Source: an uncultured Francisella sp. (GTDB lineage: Bacteria; Pseudomonadota; Gammaproteobacteria; Burkholderiales; Neisseriaceae). Taken from it: DNA of 64,000 nt. The translations under genes were made by a program, and so were the position numbers. Below are positions 45,149-52,913 of this stretch, piece after piece; the stretch's first letter is position 1; each line of letters begins with the position of its first letter. The stretch covers positions 1 through 64,000 of the forward strand of contig CALTZA010000002.1 in assembly GCA_943913655.1 (NCBI GenBank). The letters run 5' to 3'. The notes under the pieces were generated by a model. That model worked only from the letters and a program-made list of their open reading frames with translations. It searched no databases and had not been told where the DNA came from.

Positions 45149-45420
45149 TCATATAGCCAAAGATTTTTCATATACTAACTTAGATTCTTTAAAAAATTTT
45201 CTCGCAAGATAATCAATTCTATGATTATCTTTAAAGTAAGTGGAATCAAAACAGGAAATTTCCGGTAGAAAGAATTTAATAGCAGAAAATATTCTATAAT
45301 TTTTATAATAATTAAAAACTATAAGCTCTTTTTCGTGATGTATCAAGATATTTTCTATCTTCGATAAATAACACTTTAGTAATAATTGATCATAGTTATA
45401 GTCAAATAAGCTATGTTACA
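45149..45420 (-). pseudogene. Possible acetate kinase relic
   Basis: A minus-strand frame open from about 45420 to 45149 includes KIENILI, NYRIFSAIKFFLPEIS and CFDSTYFKDNHR. These resemble the acetate kinase segment LHNPxNLxxI, LPxxxQVACFDTAFH, with a three-residue gap before CFD. The expected RYGFHG motif does not follow, and no start or flanking domain remains. This is a weak, by-eye similarity and needs a profile search. Confidence 0.25.
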
Positions 45421-45551
45421 TTATATCAATATATTTTTCTCTCAAAAAGATAAAAGACTACTGTCTTTTCACAATGGAGCTAGTGAACAAATTTCCTTTC
45501 ATTAATGCTTTTCTTGGCTACTTTCAACACGATTAAATCCCACTGTTGACA

Positions 45552-47720
45552 TCAACATTTATACCGTTGTTTTTCCCTACTACGCCAAGCATGCAAAAGG
45601 GGTTCTGTATAGCCATTTGGTTGTTTTTCCCCCAAGAATATCAAATCACTAGCAGCGTGAAAAGCATTAGAAGCATCAAAAGAATCTGCCATCGGTCGAT
45701 ATGATGGATCATCGGCATTTTGTCTATCCACCACTAATGCCATTTTGCGTAGGACGTTTCTCACTTGTTCTTGAGTAACAATGCCATGTAACAACCAGTT
45801 AGCTAGATGCTGACTGGAAATGCGGCAAGTAGCGCGATCTTCCATCAATGCGATATCATGAATGTTAGGAACTTTAGAACAACCAACACCATGCTCAATC
45901 CAACGCACCACATAACCTAAAATTCCCTGACAATTGTTCTCTATCTCCTCTGCAATTTCTTTTTCAGACCAAGCAGGATCTTTTGCAAGGGGAACTTCTA
46001 ATAGAGCATCCGTATAATCAACACGAGGCTCTTGTAACAATTCTTTTTGTACTTGCGCCACATCCACTTCATGATAATGCAAGGCGTGCAAAGTTGCAGC
46101 AGTTGGTGATGGTACCCATGCTGTAGTAGCTCCAGAACGTGGTTGTGCTATTTTTTCCTTCAACATCAAAGCCATTTCATCTGGCATAGCCCACATACCC
46201 TTACCAATTTGCGCACGACCCAATAGACCGCAGCGCAATCCTATTTCCACATTATTTAATTCATAAGCCTGAAACCAAGCTTCTTTTTTCATATACTCTT
46301 TTCTAACCATAGGACCAAGCTGCATACTGGTATGGATCTCATCCCCGGTTCTATCTAAAAAACCTGTATTAATAAATACCAAACGCTCACGCACTTCATG
46401 AATGCACGCTGCCAGGTTAAGACTTGTCCGCCGCTCTTCATCCATTAACCCTACTTTTAAAGTATTTTTAGGGAGATCGGTCAGCTCTTCAATACGGGTA
46501 AATAGTTCGTTAGTAAAAGCCACTTCCTCAGGACCATGCATCTTGGGCTTAACTACGTACACAGCGTTGGTCTCACTATTTTTATACCGTGACTGAAAAC
46601 CTTGTGGCGCCAATAAAGCAGTCACAACACCATCAACAATTCCCTCAAAAGCCTCTTGCCCCTGCTCATCTAAAATAGCAGGTGTTCGCATCAAATGGCC
46701 AACATGGCGTACAAATAGTAAGGAACGTCCTTTAAGTACAAATTCTTTGCCATCAATAGCGGTATATCTTCGGTCTTCGTTTAACTTACGAGTAAACTCT
46801 TTACCCCCTTTGCTCACTGAGGCTTCTAAATTACCAGTTAACAAACCTAACCAATTACGATACAGCAAAGTTTTATCTTCACCATCCACTGCAGCACTTG
46901 AATCCTCAAAATCCATAATAGTACTCACAGCTGCTTCAAGAATAATATCCTTAATGCCAGCTGTATCAACTTTGCCGATATCACTATCACGATCAATTAG
47001 TATGTCCAAATGCAAACCATGGTGTTTGAATAAGATAGAAGCAGGATATTGAGGACTTCCTGTATAGCCAACTAATGTCTTTTGATCCTTTAAATGCGTG
47101 CTTTGTCCATCAGCTAATTTTACGATTAACCGTTGATGATCAATTAAATATTCCACCACATCCTTATGTGATCCCTTTTCTAAAGGCAATGTTCTATCTA
47201 AAATATCTTTGGCAAAGGCAATAACTTTTTGTCCTCGTTTAGGATTATACGCTTGTCCTGGTGCTAACTCACCAGCTTGATCAATAACATCAGTACCATA
47301 AAGAGCATCATAAAGACTACCCCAGCGCGCATTAGCAGCATTTAAGGCATAACGAGCATTGCCAACCGGTACCACTAATTGTGGCCCTGACTGTTGTGTA
47401 ATTTCACTATCAACGCCTTCAGTCACGATTGTTATCTGATTAGGCTGCGGCACTAAATACCCCAACTGCTCTAAAAATTTTCGATAAGAAACAATATCAA
47501 ATTTCTGAGCCCGATACTCTCGATTGACATCATCAATACAACGTTGTAATTCATCTCGCCGATCAAGTAATGCCTGATTCTTTCTCCCAAATTCATTGAG
47601 CAATGCTGCAAAGGCAGGCCAAAACTGCTCACTTTTTACAGTGGGATGCTTCTTTAGTGCTTCATCCATAAAATGAAACAAATTTTTGTCAATCTGTAAA
47701 CCCGCAATTAATTTTCTCAT
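45552..47720 (-). CDS. glcB: Malate synthase G
   Basis: GlcB condenses glyoxylate with acetyl-CoA to malate, the second step of the glyoxylate shunt or the exit from glycolate use. The length is 722 from the ATG at 47720 (E. coli 723); it follows AAAGGAAG, while the frame from 47750 adds ten residues. Conserved parts include TIMDFEDSSAAVDGEDK, KMHGPEEVAF, GLMDEERRTSLNL, FINTGFLDRTGDE and the late ATCRISSQHLANWL. No glyoxylate-producing isocitrate lyase or glycolate oxidase gene is in this window. It is monocistronic, downstream of the ppi gene with 121 bases between. Confidence 0.96.
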   Translation of the reverse strand: MRKLIAGLQIDKNLFHFMDEALKKHPTVKSEQFWPAFAALLNEFGRKNQALLDRRDELQRCIDDVNREYRAQKFDIVSYRKFLEQLGYLVPQPNQITIVTEGVDSEITQQSGPQLVVPVGNARYALNAANARWGSLYDALYGTDVIDQAGELAPGQAYNPKRGQKVIAFAKDILDRTLPLEKGSHKDVVEYLIDHQRLIVKLADGQSTHLKDQKTLVGYTGSPQYPASILFKHHGLHLDILIDRDSDIGKVDTAGIKDIILEAAVSTIMDFEDSSAAVDGEDKTLLYRNWLGLLTGNLEASVSKGGKEFTRKLNEDRRYTAIDGKEFVLKGRSLLFVRHVGHLMRTPAILDEQGQEAFEGIVDGVVTALLAPQGFQSRYKNSETNAVYVVKPKMHGPEEVAFTNELFTRIEELTDLPKNTLKVGLMDEERRTSLNLAACIHEVRERLVFINTGFLDRTGDEIHTSMQLGPMVRKEYMKKEAWFQAYELNNVEIGLRCGLLGRAQIGKGMWAMPDEMALMLKEKIAQPRSGATTAWVPSPTAATLHALHYHEVDVAQVQKELLQEPRVDYTDALLEVPLAKDPAWSEKEIAEEIENNCQGILGYVVRWIEHGVGCSKVPNIHDIALMEDRATCRISSQHLANWLLHGIVTQEQVRNVLRKMALVVDRQNADDPSYRPMADSFDASNAFHAASDLIFLGEKQPNGYTEPLLHAWRSREKQRYKC

Positions 47721-47841
47721 GCGATAAACTTCCTTTCTACAACTTTGCATGTTATGTCGCTTTGCTTTCTAACTAACAACGTTAGAAATAAAGCACGAAA
47801 ACCCCAGAAATCGGTCATCACCATTGCAGCTAATTAGTCAG

Positions 47842-48690
47842 TTAATGTGGGTATAATTTAACTTGGTAATGTTTGGCTAAACGCTGTGATTCTTCTTGAA
47901 GTTTTTGTTGCAATAAATTAAGCTTCAGTTCTTTTTCTACCCTAGCAAAAGCAGGAATTGCTACTGGCTTCTTATCAATCAACTTAATGATGAGATATTG
48001 ATGATTAGCTACTTGAATTGGATGGGGAGTGTATTGTCCTGGTTCTAATTTTTCAATTAATTGAGCATAATTAGGATCCGCTACTTGCAGATCTTTCAGA
48101 TTAATATAACTAGGATAGATGCCAGCACTGGATTTGAGATGAGGATCTACTGTATAGCGTGCAGCCACGCTACTAAATGCCTTGCCTTGCTTTAGTTCTG
48201 CTAATGCGCGGTTACTATCACTAAGGTTGTTGGTCAAAATTTCTCCAACTTTTACTGCCTGTGAACCTTTGTAAAAAGCAACCTCATGTGCATATAGCTT
48301 CTTTGCCTCTGCTTTCGTTATAGGATGTTTTTGAGCAAAATCAGCAAAATAAGCATCTGCTAATAATACTGGTTTGTAGTTGGCAAGATCACTAGGTTGT
48401 AGCTCTTTTTCTGCTTGCTTTAACCCATTAATATACAGAGATTTTTTATCAAGATGTAACCTTTGTGCCTCTCTTGTCACTATTTCCCGCGTAACCATCC
48501 TTTGTAGGACTTGCTCACGCAGTGCAGAACTATCTTGTAGTTTTCCTTGGGCGCTTTTAAGAACCAATTGAACTTGCGCATCTAACTGTCTGCTATCAAT
48601 TTTTTTGCCAGCTACTTCAGCTAAAATACGGCTTAAAGCGAAATTAGCCACGCCCAATAGCATCAGTAGTACCATAGATTTTTTATACAT
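47842..48690 (-). CDS. Periplasmic parvulin-type peptidyl-prolyl isomerase
   Basis: A 282-residue exported foldase. A signal peptide occupies about residues 1-24, then an N-terminal SurA-like helical region with LREQVLQRMVTREIVTREAQRLHL, and a PpiC/parvulin domain from about residue 150, with VGEILTNNLSDSNRALAELKQGKAFSSVAARYT. The C-terminal helix (EKELKLNLLQQKLQEESQRLAKHYQVKLYP) completes the PrsA/PpiC-like layout. It probably helps fold outer-membrane or periplasmic proteins such as the porin. The gene starts 26 bases after bolA and is in the same orientation. Confidence 0.88.
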   Translation of the reverse strand: MYKKSMVLLMLLGVANFALSRILAEVAGKKIDSRQLDAQVQLVLKSAQGKLQDSSALREQVLQRMVTREIVTREAQRLHLDKKSLYINGLKQAEKELQPSDLANYKPVLLADAYFADFAQKHPITKAEAKKLYAHEVAFYKGSQAVKVGEILTNNLSDSNRALAELKQGKAFSSVAARYTVDPHLKSSAGIYPSYINLKDLQVADPNYAQLIEKLEPGQYTPHPIQVANHQYLIIKLIDKKPVAIPAFARVEKELKLNLLQQKLQEESQRLAKHYQVKLYPH

Positions 48691-48716
48691 GACTCCTCCT
48701 TCTGTGCTTATTTAAA

Positions 48717-49019
48717 CTATTTTGTCTTAATTTTTCTCATCTCATCGTACTCTTGCCATTGTGCTACGGTCAAGAGCTCAAGAGTTAGAGCGTGAATTTT
48801 TGTGGGTAATAGATGTAGTAAAACGTCATATACTGCACGATGTCTTTCTAGCCTATTTAAATTAGCAAAATCATCAGACACCAGAGTCAATCGATAATGG
48901 CCAGCCCCTTTAGGAAAACCGGTATGCCCCCTATGTAAGGCAGATTCATCCACCCATTCCGAATAATAAATGTTAAATCTTTTGGATAAAATTGTCTTCA
49001 CTTGCTCTTTAATTGACAC
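48717..49019 (-). CDS. bolA: BolA-family protein
   Basis: BolA proteins partner with monothiol glutaredoxins in iron-sulfur cluster handling and affect morphology in E. coli. This 100-residue protein contains the family stretch ESALHRGHTGFPKGAGHYRLTLVSDDFANLNRLERHRAVYDVL, with His residues suited to cluster or metal binding. It has the BolA-type RHRAVYDVL rather than the IbaG pattern. It lies 13 bases after yciB and 26 before the parvulin gene, so yciB-bolA-ppi are probably cotranscribed, as in Neisseria relatives. Confidence 0.92.
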   Translation of the reverse strand: MSIKEQVKTILSKRFNIYYSEWVDESALHRGHTGFPKGAGHYRLTLVSDDFANLNRLERHRAVYDVLLHLLPTKIHALTLELLTVAQWQEYDEMRKIKTK

Positions 49020-49032
49020 CTAATCTCCTGTA

Positions 49033-49578
49033 CTAGTCTTTATTTCCTTTTTTTAATCGCAAATATACATATAAAAACTGCACCATAAAGAAAATCAACG
49101 ATAAACCCAGAGTAATAAAAGTTTTAAAAATAATCCACTGATCAAGCGTACAATGATAGGCAACTAAAATATTCAATACACCCATACCTATAAAGTAAAT
49201 CGCCCAAGCACCTGCCAATTGCTGCAGTATTGGCGGGGGGATTGCAAAAGTTTTCTGATCAATCACCTTACCAAGAAAGCTTTTATTAAAAAACGCATAG
49301 GTACTGGCAATTGCAATTGCCCAATCAATTAAGGTCGGTTTCCATTGAATCCAAATGGGATTGCGCAGTAGCAAAGTGGCTGAACTAGAAATAATCAAAA
49401 CTACTAAAGTAACTAATTGCGATTGACCTATCTTACCTTGCAAACGCCAATTGATAGCCACATTAAGGACACCAGCTATTAGCCCCACTGTTGTTGCAGT
49501 ATAAATATTCTTGCTAGCAATGTAAGTGGCAAAAAATAAAACCAGGACCAGAAAATCAAAAATAGCCTGTACCATCAT
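49033..49578 (-). CDS. yciB: Inner membrane septation protein YciB/IspZ
   Basis: YciB is a five-to-six-helix inner-membrane protein linked to cell division and envelope synthesis in Shigella and E. coli. The 181-residue protein opens with MMVQAIFDFLVLVLFFATYIA and keeps KWKPTLIDWAIA-type and LAGAWAIYFIGMGVLNI segments; the late WIIFKTFITLGLSLIFF is also typical. I start at the ATG pair 49573-49578, eight bases after the gapA stop with TAGGAC nearby; the longer frame from 49605 overlaps gapA. It is the second gene of gapA-yciB-bolA-ppi. Confidence 0.9.
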   Translation of the reverse strand: MMVQAIFDFLVLVLFFATYIASKNIYTATTVGLIAGVLNVAINWRLQGKIGQSQLVTLVVLIISSSATLLLRNPIWIQWKPTLIDWAIAIASTYAFFNKSFLGKVIDQKTFAIPPPILQQLAGAWAIYFIGMGVLNILVAYHCTLDQWIIFKTFITLGLSLIFFMVQFLYVYLRLKKGNKD

Positions 49579-49585
49579 TGTCCTA

Positions 49586-50632
49586 CTAACAACCAGCCGG
49601 TACAAACTTTTTAGCGAACATGGCGCGTGCAGTATTTAGCATTTGACAACTAAATCCCCACTCATTATCGTACCATGCCAATACTTTCACAAAATCATCT
49701 CCACTTAATTTGGTCAAAGTGGCATCAAAAATAGAAGCCTCGCTACAATGATTGAAGTCCAAAGAAACCAAAGGCAAAGTGTTATAACCTAATACTCCTT
49801 TTAATTGTCCCAAAGAGGCTTGCTTGATCATGTGATTGACTTCTTCCACACTAGTTTGACGCCTTGCTAAAAAAGATAGATCAACAAGCGACACATTCAT
49901 CGTCGGTCCACGCACAGCAAATCCATCTAATTTACTCTGCAACTCTGGTAATACCAGACCAAGAGCTTTTGCAGCACCAGTTTTAGTAGGGATTAAATTT
50001 ACTACAGCACTTCTTGCTCGACGCAAATCCTTATGACGTGCATCCAACAAGACTTGATCATTGGTAAAAGAATGTATCGTGGTCATTAATCCCTTCACGA
50101 TACCTAAATTGTCATGTAATACTTTAGCAATAGGTCCTAGACAATTAGTGGTGCAAGACGCATTAGAAACCACCTGCATAGAGTCATTAAGTACTTGATG
50201 ATTGACACCATAAACAATGGTTGCGTCGATATCTGAGGAAGATGCAGGTGCTGAAATAAGAACTTTTTTCGCTCCTGCTTGGAGATGAGGCCAACAGGCC
50301 GACTTACTTAAAAAAGCACCCGTGCACTCCATCACTAGATCAACTGCCAAATCTTTCCATGGTAAAAAACCAGGATCACGGTGATTAAAGAAAGGAATGC
50401 GATCTTTACCAATCAATAGATAATCTTCTTCATAACTTACTTCACAAGGGAAACGGCCATGGGTACTATCATACTGAGTAATGTAGGCGTTAACTTTCAG
50501 AGTACCTGAGCCATTAATTGCCACAACTTCAAACTGATCATTTAATCGATATTCATAAATAGCACGCAATACCTGTCTACCAATGCGGCCATATCCATTA
50601 ATTGCTATCTTTAAAGGCATATTGTTTGTCAT
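49586..50632 (-). CDS. gap: Glyceraldehyde-3-phosphate dehydrogenase
   Basis: A phosphorylating GAPDH of 348 residues. The NAD(P) fold opens AINGYGRIGRQVLRA; the nucleophile Cys160 lies in SNASCTTNC and the catalytic His187 in IHSFTND. The strand that normally ends in Asp (AINDL in E. coli, a selector for NAD) reads AINGSG, so NAD preference is reduced and NADP use is possible. Conserved LIPTKTGAAKALGLVLPEL, then a WYDNEWGFSCQM near the end. Together with Fbp at 58 kb and GlcB this suggests a gluconeogenic role. The gene heads the yciB-bolA-ppi run. Confidence 0.93.
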   Translation of the reverse strand: MTNNMPLKIAINGYGRIGRQVLRAIYEYRLNDQFEVVAINGSGTLKVNAYITQYDSTHGRFPCEVSYEEDYLLIGKDRIPFFNHRDPGFLPWKDLAVDLVMECTGAFLSKSACWPHLQAGAKKVLISAPASSSDIDATIVYGVNHQVLNDSMQVVSNASCTTNCLGPIAKVLHDNLGIVKGLMTTIHSFTNDQVLLDARHKDLRRARSAVVNLIPTKTGAAKALGLVLPELQSKLDGFAVRGPTMNVSLVDLSFLARRQTSVEEVNHMIKQASLGQLKGVLGYNTLPLVSLDFNHCSEASIFDATLTKLSGDDFVKVLAWYDNEWGFSCQMLNTARAMFAKKFVPAGC

Positions 50633-50645
50633 ATTCCCTGTTTAT

Positions 50646-51029
50646 TTAAGCGGACAACACGTAAAAAGAAAGCGTGATTAATGCACCGGTCCACCAGATA
50701 GTTGTTCTAAAAGTGGGCCAGTCTTTGGCATAAGCAACAATGTAGAAAATGCGTGTGACTAAAAAAGCAATTGCTAAATAGTCTATTGTCGTTTGCGATA
50801 TATTGCCAATGATCTGTGCAACAATCACTGAAATGGCAAAAGGTGCAAACATCTCAATGCTATTAAGATGGGCGTTATAAAATGCTTTTGCCAGTCCTTC
50901 GCTCGCTTCCAACTTAAGACGAGGATTATGATTTGATTTTACAATATCGCCAGCTAAGATCTTGGCTGGTAAAGTCAAGAACCAACCCAACAAAAAGAAA
51001 ACAAAAATACACCAGTACGCAATTGTCAT
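50646..51029 (-). CDS. MAPEG-family membrane protein
   Basis: A 127-residue, four-helix membrane protein of the MAPEG superfamily, which includes glutathione-dependent enzymes of lipid and peroxide metabolism. Characteristic are the N-terminal helix followed by RLKLEASEGLAKAFYNAHLNSIEMFAPFAISVIVA and a third helix AIAFLVTRIFYIVAYA, with R and Y positions usual for the glutathione site. It stands 13 bases upstream of gap in the same orientation, so cotranscription is likely. The substrate is unknown. Confidence 0.85.
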   Translation of the reverse strand: MTIAYWCIFVFFLLGWFLTLPAKILAGDIVKSNHNPRLKLEASEGLAKAFYNAHLNSIEMFAPFAISVIVAQIIGNISQTTIDYLAIAFLVTRIFYIVAYAKDWPTFRTTIWWTGALITLSFYVLSA

Positions 51030-51073
51030 TTGACCCCTCCTTGTTTTGAAAATCCACTTCTAGACTTGGAAGT

Positions 51074-51793
51074 CTACCCTAGCACAAAAACACATTGCTG
51101 TCTATGAGGATGCATAAAGGGTGAAGGTAATTTTCTCCATTCGCTAATAAGCAAACGGCGCACCCATTGCCGCTTTGGATCGGTTAAATCAATAGCCAAA
51201 GTTAAAGGTAAGTAATTCGGCAAAACTTGCAGAAAATAATGATACAGCTTTTCATTACGGTAGGGTGTTTCTATAAAAATCTGTGTTTCATTCTCTTGTT
51301 TGATGCGCTGTAACATTTTATTTAACGCTTGTTTTTTTGCTTGCTCTTTGATAGGAAAATAACCGTTAAAGTGAAAATTCTGCCCATTTCCACCTGAAGC
51401 CATCAAAGCTAAAAGAATACTAGAAGGGCCAATTAAAGGGATCACTTGCAGACCTAGTCGATGCGCTAATCTGACTACCCATGCCCCAGGATCAGCCACT
51501 CCTGGACAACCGACATCACTTAATAGACCAACTTCCTCATGACACAACAAGAAGGTAGTAAAACGTTCCTCTTCTAGCTCGATATGCGTGTTTAGTTCAA
51601 GATAATGAAGTTGCGACAACGGCCTAAACATGGCAAATTGTTTTAACGATTGTCGTGCAGCTTTAATATGTTCAACAATAAAAAACTGCAAACAACGCAC
51701 TTTCTCCTGATCCTCAGGAAACAAACACCTCATCGCCTCAGGAGACAGTGCTGTAGGAATTAAATACAATGTACCTTGCGTCTGCTGCTTCAC
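51074..51793 (-). CDS. RsmI-like SAM-dependent methyltransferase, tetrapyrrole methylase family
   Basis: A 239-residue protein of the tetrapyrrole methylase superfamily, in the branch of RsmI (16S rRNA C1402 2'-O-methyltransferase) relatives. Conserved elements are GTLYLIPTALSPEA at the start, VGLLSDVGCPGVADPGAWVVRLAH, which corresponds to the RsmI LISDAGTPLISDPG motif, and VIPLIGPSSILLALMASG. RsmI itself is about 285 residues, so this short protein is probably the paralogue rather than RsmI. Its start overlaps the end of maf by four bases. The RNA substrate, if any, is unknown. Confidence 0.8.
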   Translation of the reverse strand: MKQQTQGTLYLIPTALSPEAMRCLFPEDQEKVRCLQFFIVEHIKAARQSLKQFAMFRPLSQLHYLELNTHIELEEERFTTFLLCHEEVGLLSDVGCPGVADPGAWVVRLAHRLGLQVIPLIGPSSILLALMASGGNGQNFHFNGYFPIKEQAKKQALNKMLQRIKQENETQIFIETPYRNEKLYHYFLQVLPNYLPLTLAIDLTDPKRQWVRRLLISEWRKLPSPFMHPHRQQCVFVLG

Positions 51794-52365
51794 AACAATT
51801 TGACTCCTAAAGCCAGTAATGCATCAATAAGAAAATACAAAGGCAATCCAATGATAGCGTGCGGATCATTAGAGTACATACTTGAAATAAGAATTTTTCC
51901 CAAACCTTCACTTTTGATTCCTCCAGCACAATGAATCGCTTCTGGCTCTTTTGCCAAATAGGCATCAATCATCAAGTGAGAGAAAGAGCGCAACTGTACT
52001 TTTGTAATTTCCACTTTCTCATACAGTTGATCATAGTGCCTATCAAGTACACAGATACCTGAATAAACTGTGAGCAATTGTCCACTAATCTCCCTTAGTA
52101 AACTTCGCGCTTTTTCCACTGTAAACGGTTTACCAAGAATTATTCCGTTACAATCAATAGTCTGATCTGATCCAATAATTAGAGCCTCTTGATCACTGAC
52201 TGCCTGGGCTTTTTCCCTAGATAACCTAGCAGCCAATTCCATAGCAGTTTCTCCTTGGTATCGAGTTTCATCGATATCAGTAACTTGTTGCATAAAATAT
52301 AAATGCAAACTTTCAAGCTGATTTCTTCTAAACTTAGAACCTGAAGCCAATATAATTTTTCTCAT
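51790..52365 (-). CDS. Maf-family nucleotide pyrophosphatase (YceF type)
   Basis: A 191-residue Maf protein that hydrolyses non-canonical nucleoside triphosphates; the YceF subgroup prefers 7-methyl-GTP. Evidence is MRKIILASGSKFRRNQL at the start, VTDIDETRYQGE, the GSDQTIDCNG motif, and CAGGIKSEGLGKIL. The subgroup call follows the DETxY rather than DE-S motif and the context: yceF is next to rpmF and plsX in E. coli. Here maf points away from rpmF. It overlaps the downstream methyltransferase gene by four bases. Confidence 0.88.
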   Translation of the reverse strand: MRKIILASGSKFRRNQLESLHLYFMQQVTDIDETRYQGETAMELAARLSREKAQAVSDQEALIIGSDQTIDCNGIILGKPFTVEKARSLLREISGQLLTVYSGICVLDRHYDQLYEKVEITKVQLRSFSHLMIDAYLAKEPEAIHCAGGIKSEGLGKILISSMYSNDPHAIIGLPLYFLIDALLALGVKLL

Positions 52366-52609
52366 TATAAGGTCTTAACTAAAAATCGTATGACTAAAAT
52401 TATGCATATTTTGCAAAAATATCTTTAAAAACTCACACTGAGTGTACATTGACAGTTTTCATTTACTCGTAGTACCATGGGCAGTTTGCAAATATCAGCG
52501 GTTTTTAAGCCACTGCTTTCGCTTACAAACATAAAATTAACTTTAACTGACCAATAGAGTGGGCGAGCGCTGGCAGTAGACCTACCAATTCTATAACGGA
52601 GCTTTACAA

Positions 52610-52789
52610 ATGGCAGTTCAACAAAATAAAAAATCACCTGCACGCAGAGGTACACATCGGTCACATGATTTTTTAAAAGCACCTCAGTTAAGTGTAGATA
52701 AAATAACAGGTGAAGTACATCGGCCACATCACATCTCCCCCAATGGGATGTATCGTGGCAAAAAAATTGTGCAAAATAAAGATGAGTAG
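52610..52789 (+). CDS. rpmF: 50S ribosomal protein L32
   Basis: L32 is a small structural protein of the large ribosomal subunit. The 59-residue frame [20 protein letters not shown] and onward matches the family, including RRGTHRSHD and [13 protein letters not shown]. The zinc-finger cysteines found in some L32 proteins are absent, giving the zinc-independent form. An ACGGAG site precedes the ATG. In E. coli yceD lies before rpmF, but no such gene is present in the 244 bases upstream here. plsX follows after 124 bases, the conserved order. Confidence 0.93.
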   Translation: MAVQQNKKSPARRGTHRSHDFLKAPQLSVDKITGEVHRPHHISPNGMYRGKKIVQNKDE

Positions 52790-52839
52790 ATTATCACTCG
52801 TTATTTTTAAGCATTTTCTTCAAGAAAAATAAACCCCTT

Positions 52840-52867
52840 ACAATAATAGTAGTTTATTGTTTTTTTT
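52840..52867 (+). terminator. Weak terminator between rpmF and plsX
   Basis: ACAATAA (52840-52846) and TTATTGT (52854-52860) form an AT-only stem with a seven-base loop, followed by seven T residues. The stem is weak, so read-through into plsX is likely. Confidence 0.35.
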
Positions 52868-52913
52868 ATTGGAAAATGCGCTGCTTTAATGTTTTGGGAA
52901 AATTGAGCGTTTT

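Larger units (their letters stand above)
43771..45551. other. 1.8-kb gene-free, highly AT-rich region with coding relics
   Basis: This is the longest stretch without an intact gene. Base composition falls below that of its neighbours, and stop codons are frequent in all frames. Protein-like frames can still be read on the minus strand at 44408-44695 (membrane protein) and 45149-45420 (acetate-kinase-like). A plus-strand 62-codon frame at 44517-44705 overlaps the former and looks like its shadow. The region lies where a phoH/miaB-type gene often sits in front of ybeY. It is best read as decaying DNA left by gene loss. Confidence 0.6.

Noticed and set aside
49235..49240. Run of six G residues inside yciB as a phase-variation tract
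   Set aside because: Too short for efficient slippage, encodes conserved prolines in an intact frame, and yciB is a housekeeping gene.
52425..52727. A 100-codon minus-strand frame antisense to the rpmF region
   Set aside because: It runs opposite to rpmF over most of its length, has no ribosome binding site and no recognisable domain, and is best explained as a shadow.
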